This document shows, in pieces, positions 6,691 to 16,232 of a stretch of DNA of 40,534 nt (positions are counted from its first letter, which is position 1; the number at the start of each line of letters is the position of its first letter). The stretch covers positions 1 through 40,534 of the forward strand of contig WRLA01000022.1 in assembly GCA_009777825.1 (NCBI GenBank), read 5' to 3'. The notes under the pieces were generated by a model, which saw nothing but the letters and a program-made list of their open reading frames with translations, was not told the DNA's origin and did no database searches. The position numbers and the translations under genes are program-made. This DNA comes from Bacteroidales bacterium. Its GTDB lineage: Bacteria; Bacteroidota; Bacteroidia; Bacteroidales; WRLA01.

Positions 6691-8076
6691 ATGGCAGAAG
6701 ACTTTTTTCAAGGCTACAAAGGCGAAGCATTAGAGTTGCTTCAAAAGTATAACGTGCGCGTATGGGGCGCCGCCGAGGTGGAGACCACGCGCGGGAATTT
6801 TACGGGAACCATCCTCCCACGTGCCGAAAACGACGATAAAAAACATATCGTGATGAAAATATCCACCGGGTATAACATCGGCATTGACACCAACACCATC
6901 ACCGGCATGAAGGAGACCGGCTACAAGAAAGCCAACTACAAAATTCCCGAAAAGGAATTTCCTTATACCGAAGGGTTGCCCCACGTCAAACTTTTGGGAA
7001 CGGGCGGCACCATCGCCTCGCGCTTGGACTACCGGACGGGAGCAGTGATTCCGGCATTCTCACCCGGCGAACTCTACGGCGCCGTACCCGAATTAGCCGA
7101 AATCTGCAACTTGGATACGGAGAAGATTTTCGCCGTGTTTTCCGAAAACATGGGACCGAAACAATACATCGCCTTAGCCAATAAAATAGGGGAGGAGATA
7201 GCAAAAGGAATTGACGGCATCGTGATAGGACACGGGACGGACACCCTGCACCATACCAGCGCAGCGCTCACGTTCATGTGCCAGAACCTGCCGGTGCCGG
7301 TGGTATTGGTCGGGTCGCAACGCTCGTCCGACCGTCCGAGTTCCGACGCCGCCCTCAACCTGATGCACGCCATGACCACCGCCGGACACGGCAACATAGC
7401 AGAGGTGATGGTGTGTATGTTCGGACCTACCTCCGACGAATACGGACTGCTCCACCGGGGAACGCGCGTCAGAAAGATGCACTCGTCCTACCGTTCCACC
7501 TTCCGTACTATCGGCGACATGCCGGTGGCGCGGGTTACCCGACAGGGCGTCGTCCCCATCAAAGACAATTTCAAACCGAGACGCAACGACCGCAACGTCA
7601 ACATCATACCAACCTTCGACGACCGCGTTACCATGCTCTACTATTACCCTGGCATGAAACCCGACATGCTCGACGCCATCACCGACAACGGCTACAAAGG
7701 CGTCATCTGGGTAGGCACGGGCTTGGGACACGTCAACAAAGAGATGTACCCCGCTATCGAACGCGCTCATGCGGCAGGCGTTCATCAATACATGACCGTG
7801 CAGACTATCTGGGGCTACGTCCACATGTTCGTCTATGACACCGGACGCGACATGATGGCGAAAGGCATCATCCCCGCCGCCAACATGCTCCCCGAAGTGG
7901 CTTGGATAAAACTCGGATGGGCGTTAGGACAAACCCACGACAGAGAAGAAGTCAAAAGACTGATGCTCACCCCCATCAACGACGAAACCACCGAACGAGA
8001 GCCGTACAATGGATATTTAGTCTATCAGGGCGGAAGTCCGGAAGTAGAGGATTTTGTTCGGAAGGTAAGAAAGTAA
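6691..8076 (+). CDS. gatD: archaeal-type Glu-tRNA(Gln) amidotransferase subunit D
   Basis: A 461-residue asparaginase-type subunit that frees ammonia from glutamine or asparagine and passes it to GatE. A GatD-specific N-terminal domain of about 90 residues precedes the L-asparaginase fold. Catalytic motifs are GTGGTIAS at 103-110 and HGTDT at 181-185, with VLVGSQRSSDRPSSD following. The N-terminal extension, the GatE partner and the overall length (archaeal GatD about 430-450) separate it from plain type I or II asparaginases. No own promoter box is visible, so it may be read with the barrel gene upstream. It converges on proS with only 9 bp between them. Confidence 0.92.
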   Translation: MAEDFFQGYKGEALELLQKYNVRVWGAAEVETTRGNFTGTILPRAENDDKKHIVMKISTGYNIGIDTNTITGMKETGYKKANYKIPEKEFPYTEGLPHVKLLGTGGTIASRLDYRTGAVIPAFSPGELYGAVPELAEICNLDTEKIFAVFSENMGPKQYIALANKIGEEIAKGIDGIVIGHGTDTLHHTSAALTFMCQNLPVPVVLVGSQRSSDRPSSDAALNLMHAMTTAGHGNIAEVMVCMFGPTSDEYGLLHRGTRVRKMHSSYRSTFRTIGDMPVARVTRQGVVPIKDNFKPRRNDRNVNIIPTFDDRVTMLYYYPGMKPDMLDAITDNGYKGVIWVGTGLGHVNKEMYPAIERAHAAGVHQYMTVQTIWGYVHMFVYDTGRDMMAKGIIPAANMLPEVAWIKLGWALGQTHDREEVKRLMLTPINDETTEREPYNGYLVYQGGSPEVEDFVRKVRK

Positions 8077-8085
8077 AACAAAATC

Positions 8086-9558
8086 TCAATACGCCCTCGC
8101 AAAAAACACCCGCTGTTTGGACGGTTTTCCTGAAAAGATACACTTCCCATCCTCAAAGTGTGAGTTGATGGGGATAAAGCGTATGGTCGCTTTGGTTTCA
8201 TCTTTTATCAGTTGTTCCGTTTCGGGCGTGCCGTCCCAGTGCGCCACTAAGAAACCGCCTTTTTCTATCTCTTCCTTAAACTCTTCCCACGAATTTACTT
8301 CGCGGGTGTTTGCCTCCATACGTTGTTTGGCTCTGTCGTAGAGATTTTGTTGTATGTCGTTCAGCAAGTTAGGAATCATATCGGCGACTTGGTTCAGCGC
8401 GACAATCTCTTTGGTGAGCGTATCGCGACGGGCGACCTCTACCGTGCCGTTTTCGATGTCGCGCGGACCGATTGCCAAACGCACCGGCACGCCCTTAAAC
8501 TCATATTCGTTGAACTTCCAACCCGGCTTTTGCGTGTCACGGTCGTCGTATTTCACCGTTACGCCTTTGGCTTCGAGGTCGGATTTGATTTTATTCACCA
8601 CCTCGCTGATTTGCGCCAACTGCTCCGTCTGTTTGTAAATAGGAACGATGACCACTTGTGTCGGCGCCAATTTTGGCGGAATAACCAATCCGTTGTCGTC
8701 GGAATGTGTCATTATCAGCGCCCCCATCAGACGGGTGGAGACGCCCCACGAACTAGCCCAAACGTATTCCAACTGGTTTTCCCGACTTAAGAACCTCACA
8801 TCGAACGCCTTAGCAAAGTTCTGTCCGAGAAAATGGCTTGTTCCCGACTGCAACGATTTTCCGTCCTGCATCATCGCTTCGATGCAATAGGTCTCTAATG
8901 CTCCGGCGAAACGTTCGTTGGGCGATTTCACCCCTGTCATCACCGGCATCGCCATAAAGTTCTCGGCGAAGTCGGCATAGACGCGGATCATCTTTTCCGA
9001 TTCTTCGATGGCTTCCTCTTTGGTTTCGTGGGCGGTATGTCCTTCTTGCCATAGAAACTCCGCCGTCCGTAAAAACAGGCGTGTGCGCATCTCCCAGCGC
9101 ACCACATTCGCCCACTGGTTGCACAGGATGGGCAAATCGCGATACGACTGTATCCAGTTTTTGTACGTATCCCAGATGATGGTTTCGGAGGTAGGTCGCA
9201 CAATCAACTCCTCTTCCAAGCGCGCGTCCTCGTCCACGACGATGCCCGTGCCTTGTTCATCTTTTTTCAAACGGTAGTGGGTAACCACCGCACACTCTTT
9301 GGCGAAACCTTCCACATGGTCGGCTTCACGACTAAAAAACGACTTCGGGATGAAAAGCGGAAAATAGGCGTTCACATGCCCCGTCGCCTTGAACATCTTA
9401 TCTAATGCGTCGCGCATGTTTTCCCATATCGCGTAACCATAAGGTTTGATGACCATACATCCGCGCACAGCAGAATTTTCTGCCAAATCGGCGCGAACCA
9501 CTAAATCGTTGTACCACTGAGAGTAATTATCTTCCCTGCTTGAGAAATCTTTTGCCAT
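8086..9558 (-). CDS. proS: prolyl-tRNA synthetase, archaeal/eukaryotic type
   Basis: A 490-residue class II synthetase that charges tRNA(Pro). Motif 2 and its surroundings are clear ([47 protein letters not shown]). Motif 3 lies near [21 protein letters not shown], and the anticodon-binding domain follows (VVIVPIYK). It lacks the editing insertion of the bacterial type and ends in Y (FFARAY), as type 3 ProRS does. This type is usual in Bacteroidetes. It is convergent with gatD. Confidence 0.95.
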   Translation of the reverse strand: MAKDFSSREDNYSQWYNDLVVRADLAENSAVRGCMVIKPYGYAIWENMRDALDKMFKATGHVNAYFPLFIPKSFFSREADHVEGFAKECAVVTHYRLKKDEQGTGIVVDEDARLEEELIVRPTSETIIWDTYKNWIQSYRDLPILCNQWANVVRWEMRTRLFLRTAEFLWQEGHTAHETKEEAIEESEKMIRVYADFAENFMAMPVMTGVKSPNERFAGALETYCIEAMMQDGKSLQSGTSHFLGQNFAKAFDVRFLSRENQLEYVWASSWGVSTRLMGALIMTHSDDNGLVIPPKLAPTQVVIVPIYKQTEQLAQISEVVNKIKSDLEAKGVTVKYDDRDTQKPGWKFNEYEFKGVPVRLAIGPRDIENGTVEVARRDTLTKEIVALNQVADMIPNLLNDIQQNLYDRAKQRMEANTREVNSWEEFKEEIEKGGFLVAHWDGTPETEQLIKDETKATIRFIPINSHFEDGKCIFSGKPSKQRVFFARAY

Positions 9559-9614
9559 AAAATAAAATTGGTATAATTGTTGTTATATATGATGTATAAA
9601 AATTAAAAACGGTG

Positions 9615-9622
9615 CAAAAGTA
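9615..9622 (-). promoter_or_regulatory. -7 box of proS promoter
   Basis: Read on the minus strand this is TACTTTTG, 56 bp ahead of the proS ATG at 9558. No clean -33 TTG is visible. Confidence 0.55.
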
Positions 9623-9665
9623 CTTAAATTAAATGATAAACTAAATTTTGAAAGGAGAAAAAGTT

Positions 9666-11186
9666 ATGAAATCGTTTTTTGGAATATTCAGTACAATCAT
9701 GCTTGTTGTTCTAACAAGTTGTTCATCAACGAAAAGCGCCACGTCTTATTATTACGACGATGGCTTATATGATGGTAGCAGTAAAAATAATGCCGTCGTG
9801 AAAACCGAAGTGCAAGACCCAAGCAGCGTCAACGCCATGAGAAACAATTACAGCACGGCAACCAATACCACCACCACGTCGGCTTCTTCATCGGACGATT
9901 ATTACTACGCCGATGACTCTTATGTGGAAAACGACGAAACCGGCGGAACCACCATCGTCAATAACTACTACTACAACGATAGTTACGAATCCCGCCTCCT
10001 CCGCTTCTACGGAGACTACAGTTACACCTACTACGACCCCGTCTATACCGGCTACTGGGGCCCCAGAACCTACGTATATTACTACGACTACCCCTACTAC
10101 AATCCCTACTACTACTCCTATTACTATACGCCTTACTACGGATTTTGCGGCGGCTGGGGCAGTTTCTACTTCGGATGGGGATGGAACTGGGGATATAACT
10201 ATTACTACCCGCACTGCTATCACTATGGCTATTACGGCGGCTACGGCTGGGGCGGATCCTATTGGAACGGATACGCCAACGGCTACTGGAACGGTTACTG
10301 GAACGGCTATTGGGACGGTTACTACGGCAGTTATCAACCGTATAGAACATCCTATTACGCCTCCTCCGGCGGACGCGGCAACAGCAACGGCATAGGACAA
10401 TACCGCGCCGACAACGGCGGAAGCGGCAGAACAGGAAACAACTTCGCCTCCGACGTGCGCTATACCACCGCATCGCCACGCACCACAACCACCACGCCCA
10501 CCGGAATCACATCCAGAGACGGCAACACAACTCCCACCGGCATCGGCTCAAGAGATGGTAATACCCCAACGACCGGAATCACCACAAGAGATAACAACAC
10601 CCCAACCACCACCACCAGAACGGATAACAACACCCCGACCGCCAACCCGCGTACAACGACCACGTCAACAACTACTACTCCGACCGCCAATCCGCGTACC
10701 ACAACCACGCCAACCGGTAACACCCCGACTACCACACGTCAAACGCCGACGCCCTCATCGCCATCGCAACCGCAGACGAATGAAAACCCGCGTACCCGCG
10801 ACTATACCCCCGCCACAACGCGCCCCAACAGCAAAGAGTATAACAGAACGGGATCAACCACCACCACGCCCACACAACAAACGCCCACACGAAGCACTCC
10901 ATCGTCAACGCCGTCATCAACGCCTTCGCGCAGTACTCCTTCCTATAACACACCTTCGCAAAGTACACCATCTTATAATAGTACACCTTCGCGCAGCACG
11001 CCTTCACAGAGTACACCATCTTATAATAGTACTCCTTCGCGTAGCACGCCTTCATATTCCACACCTTCGTCAAGCGGCGGTTCGCGCAGCGGCGGAAGTA
11101 GCGGCGGCAGCAGTGGCGGTAGCAGCGGCGGTAGCAGCGGCGGCGGATCACGCAGTGGCGGCGGAAGTTCCGGAGGGAGAAGATAA
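9666..11186 (+). CDS. low-complexity Tyr/Thr/Ser-rich surface lipoprotein
   Basis: The start at 9666 is chosen because an AAGGAG site lies 8 bases upstream and the product then begins with a lipoprotein signal, MKSFFGIFSTIMLVVLTSC. Four zones follow: a Ser/Thr-rich linker; a Tyr/Gly/Trp-rich zone at about residues 85-240 with repeated YWNGYWNGYWDGYYG; a Thr/Pro zone with TTTTPTGITSRDGN-like repeats; and a Ser/Pro zone with STPSYNSTPSRSTPSQ repeats, ending in SGGSSGG repeats. No enzymatic domain is seen. It is probably an exported cell-surface or matrix-like protein. It lies 55 bp ahead of an outer-membrane protein gene, probably co-transcribed. Confidence 0.75.
   Translation: MKSFFGIFSTIMLVVLTSCSSTKSATSYYYDDGLYDGSSKNNAVVKTEVQDPSSVNAMRNNYSTATNTTTTSASSSDDYYYADDSYVENDETGGTTIVNNYYYNDSYESRLLRFYGDYSYTYYDPVYTGYWGPRTYVYYYDYPYYNPYYYSYYYTPYYGFCGGWGSFYFGWGWNWGYNYYYPHCYHYGYYGGYGWGGSYWNGYANGYWNGYWNGYWDGYYGSYQPYRTSYYASSGGRGNSNGIGQYRADNGGSGRTGNNFASDVRYTTASPRTTTTTPTGITSRDGNTTPTGIGSRDGNTPTTGITTRDNNTPTTTTRTDNNTPTANPRTTTTSTTTTPTANPRTTTTPTGNTPTTTRQTPTPSSPSQPQTNENPRTRDYTPATTRPNSKEYNRTGSTTTTPTQQTPTRSTPSSTPSSTPSRSTPSYNTPSQSTPSYNSTPSRSTPSQSTPSYNSTPSRSTPSYSTPSSSGGSRSGGSSGGSSGGSSGGSSGGGSRSGGGSSGGRR
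10880..11180 (+). repeat. in-gene tandem repeats (Ser-Thr-Pro and Ser-Gly)
   Basis: Within the lipoprotein gene, units coding STPS(YN/RS/QS) recur about ten times, and AGCGGCGG-like units coding SGGS recur at the end. Such tracts are prone to slippage and length variation. Confidence 0.7.
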
Positions 11187-11241
11187 TTACTAATTTTTAA
11201 CTGTTGAAAACCGATATTTAAAATTTAAACACACCATAATT

Positions 11242-12735
11242 ATGAAAAAACGTATTGTTATCGCAGCAACATTCGCATTATCCTTTTTAACGCCGACTAT
11301 GGTTTTCGGACAATATGCCGAACAAGCCCTCAGGCTGTCATACCTCTCCTACGGCGGGACTGCCCGTTTCACCGGCATGGGCGGCGCTTTCGGCGCCGTC
11401 GGAGGCGACTTCACCTCCCTGAGCATCAACCCCGCAGGCATCGGCGTCTATACCAAGTCCGAAGTTACCTTTACACCGCTGATCTATAATACCCGCTCGT
11501 TCTCGGAATATTTCAACAATAATCAGGAAGAATTTCGTGTCCGGATGAATGTCAACAACGCCGGCTGGGTCTTTGCCATCCCCATGGGAAAAAACAATGA
11601 CATTAAATATATTCAGTTCGGAATAGGCTACAACCGCTTGGCTAACTACAACAACAGCATCTATTTCGAAGGATTTAACGATAGAAACTCTTTTGTAAGA
11701 GCGCTTTCCGATGATGCTACCAATGCTAACTGGCATAATGACTTTTACCCGCAAAATCCGCTCTATGCCGATGAATTAGCAGATGCCGTCAATCTGCTAA
11801 TTTATGACCAAAGCGTCGATAGGTTCCGACCCGATAAAGAAAGCCATGTAGCCCAGAGCGCCTTGCTACGGCGTGAAGGCGGCATTGATGAATTGGTATT
11901 TACGATGGGCGGCAACTATTCCGACATGCTCTACTTCGGCGCCACGCTGGGAATACCGTTTATGTCGTACTGGCAATCCTATCAATACGAAGAATGGGAT
12001 CCATACGGCAACCAAAACTTCCGTGGGATGAGTTACGAAGAAGACTACCGGAGCGACGGAGCCGGCATAAACGCCAAATTCGGTGCAATTTTTAAACCCA
12101 TCCCATCCCTCCGCATCGGCGCAGCCATCCATACCCCGACCTACTACTGGATCATCCAGGAAACCGAATGGATGCGCATGTCCTCTTTCTTTAAAGATGA
12201 TACTACAAAATGGAGCGGAACGAAATTTACTCCGGAGCGCGTCTTCGAATATAGCCAAGCAACCCCTATGCGTGCTATCGGTTCCCTTGCTTTCGTAGCA
12301 GGGAAAATAGCCATCATCAGCGCCGACTACGAATGGGTTGACCACAGCATGAACACCCTGCAACCCAGTCGGGAAAGCGCTATGCGAGACGCCAACACAG
12401 AGATACGCAACTACTACACCAACCAACATATCGTCAGAGCCGGCGCCGAACTCCACTGGAACAACCTCTACCTCCGCGGCGGATACGGCTGGTACAGTTC
12501 GCCATTCAAAAACAAAGACGTCAACGACATGTCGCTCAACACCTGGTCGGTAGGAGCAGGCATCAGAGCCGGCGCTTTCGGACTCGACTTCGCCTACCAA
12601 AATGCCCGCTCCAAATCGAAATACTACCCCTACGACGCCGACAGATACGGATGGTACAACAACGACCCCTCACCATACGCCAAACTGACCAACAACGCTA
12701 ACAGTTATATGCTGACGTTTAGTTTCCGGTATTAA
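11242..12735 (+). CDS. OmpP1/FadL-like outer-membrane protein
   Basis: A 497-residue protein with a signal peptide of about 23 residues (ALSFLTPTMVFGQ). The diagnostic N-terminal stretch of this family follows (GGTARFTGMGGAFGAVGGDF, SLSINPAGIGVYTKSE), resembling the FadL hatch region with the NPA motif. Barrel strands run to a C-terminal aromatic (MLTFSFRY). FadL/TodX relatives carry hydrophobic compounds across the outer membrane; in Bacteroidetes the substrate is usually unknown. It follows the low-complexity lipoprotein, so the two may act together at the surface. Confidence 0.8.
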   Translation: MKKRIVIAATFALSFLTPTMVFGQYAEQALRLSYLSYGGTARFTGMGGAFGAVGGDFTSLSINPAGIGVYTKSEVTFTPLIYNTRSFSEYFNNNQEEFRVRMNVNNAGWVFAIPMGKNNDIKYIQFGIGYNRLANYNNSIYFEGFNDRNSFVRALSDDATNANWHNDFYPQNPLYADELADAVNLLIYDQSVDRFRPDKESHVAQSALLRREGGIDELVFTMGGNYSDMLYFGATLGIPFMSYWQSYQYEEWDPYGNQNFRGMSYEEDYRSDGAGINAKFGAIFKPIPSLRIGAAIHTPTYYWIIQETEWMRMSSFFKDDTTKWSGTKFTPERVFEYSQATPMRAIGSLAFVAGKIAIISADYEWVDHSMNTLQPSRESAMRDANTEIRNYYTNQHIVRAGAELHWNNLYLRGGYGWYSSPFKNKDVNDMSLNTWSVGAGIRAGAFGLDFAYQNARSKSKYYPYDADRYGWYNNDPSPYAKLTNNANSYMLTFSFRY

Positions 12736-12748
12736 AATTTTGTTTATC

Positions 12749-13630
12749 ATGGAAAATTACATTCGTTTCGATTGGGCAATAAAGCGATTGCTACGTAATA
12801 AGACAGATTTTGGCGTAGTGAACGGTTTTTTGAGTTGTTTGCTCGAAAAGCAGATTCGCATAACGGAAGTCCTTGAAAGCGAGGGGAATAAACGGCGCAA
12901 GAAGGATAAAATCAACAGAGTAGATATCTTGGTAGAGGATGAGACGGGCGAAAAGATAATCATCGAAATCCAAAACAACGACGAGATAGATTACTACCAA
13001 CGGATGCTGTATGGCGTTTCGAAAGTCGTTTGCGACTATCTGAAAGAGGGCGACAGGTACGAAAAGATACGGAAGATATACTCCGTCAACATTGTCTATT
13101 TCAAGTTTGGCGACGGGGAAGACTATGTCTATCACGGTTATACCGAATTTCGAGGTATTCATACCGGTGATTTACTCAAACTCACCGAAAGTCAGCAAAA
13201 GCGGATAAAGCGGGAGAAAGTGAGCGATATCTACCCCGAATATTACGTTTTGCGGGTAGAAAACTTCGATGATGTTGCCAAAACGCCGTTAGACGAGTGG
13301 ATATATTTTCTGAAAAACACCGCCGTCCCCGATAAAATCACAGCGCCGGGTTTAAAGGAAGCACAGGAAAAACTGCGGATAGACAACCTGTCGGAAGAAG
13401 AGAAACGCGACTACTACGACCATCTGAAAGACATGAACTACGCCGTCAGCGCCATGGAAGCCAGCTGGTTAGCCGGCGAAGCCAAAGGACGCGAAGAAGG
13501 ACGCGAAGAAGTCATCCTCAGCGCCCATAGTGTCGGCATCCCCGTCGCCACCATCGCCGCCATCACCAACCTCACAGCAGAGCAAGTTACCGAAATACTG
13601 AAACGAAAAGAGTTGTTGAATAAAAAATAA
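12749..13630 (+). CDS. Rpn-family PD-(D/E)XK nuclease (putative transposase)
   Basis: From the ATG at 12749 (an in-frame TTG lies 9 bases earlier) the protein has 293 residues. The N-terminus FDWAIKRLLRNKTDFGVVNG and the core RVDILVEDE..KIIIEIQNN carry the D and E-x-Q active-site residues of the PDDEXK_2/Rpn family. The C-terminal third has an EAKGREEGREEV helix and a final VATIAAITNLTAEQVTEIL helix typical of these proteins. Rpn proteins promote recA-independent recombination and are often called transposases. It begins 13 bp after the OmpP1-like gene. Confidence 0.88.
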   Translation: MENYIRFDWAIKRLLRNKTDFGVVNGFLSCLLEKQIRITEVLESEGNKRRKKDKINRVDILVEDETGEKIIIEIQNNDEIDYYQRMLYGVSKVVCDYLKEGDRYEKIRKIYSVNIVYFKFGDGEDYVYHGYTEFRGIHTGDLLKLTESQQKRIKREKVSDIYPEYYVLRVENFDDVAKTPLDEWIYFLKNTAVPDKITAPGLKEAQEKLRIDNLSEEEKRDYYDHLKDMNYAVSAMEASWLAGEAKGREEGREEVILSAHSVGIPVATIAAITNLTAEQVTEILKRKELLNKK

Positions 13631-13673
13631 AATTTAAAATCAGGGAAAGTGAAATCAATGAAAAAAAAATTAC

Positions 13674-13681
13674 TATCTTTG
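13674..13681 (+). promoter_or_regulatory. -7 box of T9SS Asp-box protein gene
   Basis: TATCTTTG lies 58 bp ahead of the ATG at 13740, leaving an AT-rich leader of about 50 nt. Confidence 0.55.
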
Positions 13682-13739
13682 CACCCTTAAAAAATAAAAC
13701 TTATTAAATATTAAATGTTCAATTAAAAATGTATTAGAA

Positions 13740-15758
13740 ATGAAGAAATTTTTACTATGTATGATGCTCGCAGGCTTGATGATGCCGGCGATTGCACAAG
13801 AGAAAATGGCTAAAGAAGCACGTACTGTACATGCTAGAGCAATGGCTGATTTAGGACTTAGTAGTCAGACAATGCTCCCGATGACTTCGCGCGGAACCCT
13901 GATTGATGTTGGCGGATGGAAATCTGCAGGCGTTTCAAACAGTTATGACCGTCAAACCCAAGGGTCTATTTATCCGATGGCAAAAGTACATGACGATGGC
14001 TTTATCGGATGTACATGGACGAATGAGGATAACCCTCCACTTGATGGGTTCGATAACCCCATTTGTTTTAGAGGTGTCGGTTATTCTTATTCAACGGATG
14101 GAGGAGCAACTTGGAGTTGGAGCAATCCGGACAATCCTGAATATCAGGAAAATAGAGTAGGCGGAATACCATTGTATTGGCCCTCGTATGCACAGTGGGG
14201 AACAAATGGCGAAGTTATTCTTGCTCGAAGCGCCGATACTTACGAGTATAACGGCATGCAAATTTTAAATGGCCTCGTATTGTTAACCCGCGAAAACAAA
14301 GGGCAAGGCGAATGGAATATTAACGTTGTTCCATATCCCGATGGATATGCCCCAGGAACTGAAGCTGTTTTGGCATGGGCGCGCATGACCACCGGAGGTC
14401 CCAATCATGAATATATCCATATTCTGTCGCCGATGAGAACACCTGTTACTGGTGATTCGAAGCATCCTACGTATTATTACAGGACGCAAGATGGCGGTGT
14501 AACCTGGGATCATAAAGCCGAATTACTTACGGAATTAACAAATCATGATTTAGGAGAGAATCCTTCTTTTACAGACAATATGGATATAGTTGCACGCGAT
14601 AATACTGTGGCCTGTTCTTTTATACGTTGGGGATTCAGTGCTTATATGGTAAAATCAAGCGATAATGGTGATAGTTGGCAACATACTACAGTTTTCGACA
14701 GCCCTGTCGGATTCGATATGGATGTCGCTGATTTTGCTGATACCATCTTTGCCCCTACCCTCGGAGGCGGCATAGCAATAGATAGAGAAGGCATGGTTCA
14801 TCTTGCTTTTGGATTAGTGCAAACTAAAAATGGTGATGATGGCGGTCTAAGCTACTGGCCGTACATAGGTTGCCAATTCCTTACTTACTGGAATGAAGAC
14901 ATGGGAACTTGGGACGACCGTGATTTTAATATTAACGTAATAGATGATCTAATGTGGGACGGAAACTGTCTAGATTGGGATTTGTCAGATCGTGAAGCCG
15001 GCGAGTGGTATGTAGTGTCCACTGTCCCCGAAAAGCCCATTATAGGATATCCTATTCCATTAAGAGATAGCAATATTGCTATAATAGATGACAACGTAGT
15101 TAGCGACTGGGCAACTTTAAGTTATGGTGACGCAGGTTGTTTTTCATTTGCTCAAATGACATTTGACAATAATGACGTACTACATTTGGCCTATCTCGGA
15201 TTGTTAGATGATGGCGCAAAAGGGAGCTATTGGTTGCGTCATCCGTTTTATACGACCACTCCGGATAAAGGCGAAACGTGGACCGAAACGGAATATCTTG
15301 TAAATTTCGTTGGGGTTATTGATCAAGAATTTGCCTATCTGACAATGGCAGGCATATCCCCCGAAGATAAGTTGTTTCTGATGGCGCAAACGGATCCATT
15401 ACCAGGTACTAAAGAACCGTATGTGAATAGTTCTTCTGAGCATGGAGAGGTAGCCAACAATTACACATTCTTCTATATTCCGGATGTTCCACAAATTCCA
15501 CCTCCAGTAGGAATTGATCCCGTTGACTACACACCGTTAACTATGCAACTCTTCCCCAACCCCGCATCGGGTCAGGTAAAGGTAGCATTTGAAGGTAAAG
15601 GCAATATCACGATCTATAACATGCTCGGACAGACGGTTTATCATGTAGAAAATGTTGAAAATCAGAAAGATATTCCATTGAACATGGCTTCCGGCGTCTA
15701 TTTCGTAACCGTTCGCTCCGGCAACGCCACGGCAACGCAGAAGTTGGTGGTGAAATAG
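13740..15758 (+). CDS. T9SS-exported Asp-box (sialidase-like propeller) protein
   Basis: A 672-residue exported protein. The signal peptide is MKKFLLCMMLAGLMMPAIAQ. The body holds at least four Asp-box motifs (STDGGATW, TQDGGVTW, SSDNGDSW, TPDKGETW), typical of sialidase-like beta-propellers. The usual sialidase catalytic set is not evident, so it may bind or degrade another polymer. The last 75 residues are a type A T9SS sorting domain (LFPNPASGQVKVAF, TIYNMLGQTVY, GVYFVTVRSGN, TQKLVVK), which directs secretion and anchoring. It has its own promoter and is followed by a terminator. Confidence 0.85.
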   Translation: MKKFLLCMMLAGLMMPAIAQEKMAKEARTVHARAMADLGLSSQTMLPMTSRGTLIDVGGWKSAGVSNSYDRQTQGSIYPMAKVHDDGFIGCTWTNEDNPPLDGFDNPICFRGVGYSYSTDGGATWSWSNPDNPEYQENRVGGIPLYWPSYAQWGTNGEVILARSADTYEYNGMQILNGLVLLTRENKGQGEWNINVVPYPDGYAPGTEAVLAWARMTTGGPNHEYIHILSPMRTPVTGDSKHPTYYYRTQDGGVTWDHKAELLTELTNHDLGENPSFTDNMDIVARDNTVACSFIRWGFSAYMVKSSDNGDSWQHTTVFDSPVGFDMDVADFADTIFAPTLGGGIAIDREGMVHLAFGLVQTKNGDDGGLSYWPYIGCQFLTYWNEDMGTWDDRDFNINVIDDLMWDGNCLDWDLSDREAGEWYVVSTVPEKPIIGYPIPLRDSNIAIIDDNVVSDWATLSYGDAGCFSFAQMTFDNNDVLHLAYLGLLDDGAKGSYWLRHPFYTTTPDKGETWTETEYLVNFVGVIDQEFAYLTMAGISPEDKLFLMAQTDPLPGTKEPYVNSSSEHGEVANNYTFFYIPDVPQIPPPVGIDPVDYTPLTMQLFPNPASGQVKVAFEGKGNITIYNMLGQTVYHVENVENQKDIPLNMASGVYFVTVRSGNATATQKLVVK

Positions 15759-15816
15759 TCTGAACCGTGATTTTCGTAATCTTATCAAGATTAAAAAGAT
15801 TACATTAGATTACATA

Positions 15817-15846
15817 GAAAGCCGCTCCTTAGGGGGTGGTTTTTTT
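15817..15846 (+). terminator. rho-independent terminator
   Basis: CCGCTCC at 15822-15828 pairs (with two G-U pairs) with GGGGTGG at 15833-15839 around TTAG, followed by a run of T. It ends transcription of the T9SS gene 60 bp upstream. Confidence 0.7.
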
Positions 15847-16132
15847 GTTGCTAATTGATTTGTTATTTTGTTCAATATCAATATTTTACAAGTTTCACTT
15901 CACCCTTTTTCCTGACTTTGACGGGTTGAGAACTTTTGGCGTTCAATTTTTGCGCCACATTTGTTCTCGTAATTCTCACAATTTACGTACAAGGTCAGCC
16001 AGTCCATACTAAAATTCCGTCCGTCATATTTACGGGAATCTTATTTTTTAAGAGTTTTTTTTTTACAATTTTAGATTACCACAGTTATATCTTCTATAGA
16101 AAATAAGTTTTAGCCAAAATAAAACAAAATCT

Positions 16133-16161
16133 TGTCAAGTTTAATTTTTTGTGTAATTTTG
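16133..16161 (+). promoter_or_regulatory. promoter of aroK
   Basis: TTG at 16133-16135, an 18-bp spacer and TAATTTTG at 16154-16161 form a good Bacteroidetes promoter, 72 bp ahead of the presumed start. Confidence 0.65.
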
Positions 16162-16232
16162 CAGCATGAATACAACAGAACAATAAACATAGAGGAAGTG
16201 TGAAAAAGTTAGAGAATTATTTAATATAGAAA

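Larger units (their letters stand above)
15759..16232. other. 474-bp gap with possible minus-strand gene remnant
   Basis: Besides the terminator and the aroK promoter, a short imperfect repeat (ATTACATTAGATTACAT type) lies at 15775-15815. A minus-strand frame of 34 codons at about 15878-15982 ends QKLNAKSSQPVKVRKKGEVK and LVKY before its stop. The peptide looks gene-like but has no start and may be the tail of a lost gene. I see nothing else here. Confidence 0.3.

Noticed and set aside
7278..7838. Arg/His-rich frame of 186 codons inside gatD
   Set aside because: Shadow frame of a GC-rich conserved gene; gatD motifs are unbroken in the main frame.
6691..8076. Plain L-asparaginase
   Set aside because: The GatD-type N-terminal domain, the length and a clear GatE gene nearby fit the amidotransferase subunit better.
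10555..11193. Plus-strand frame of 212 codons, Arg/Pro-rich
   Set aside because: It is the alternate-frame shadow of the repetitive part of the lipoprotein gene; composition follows the repeats and there is no start context.
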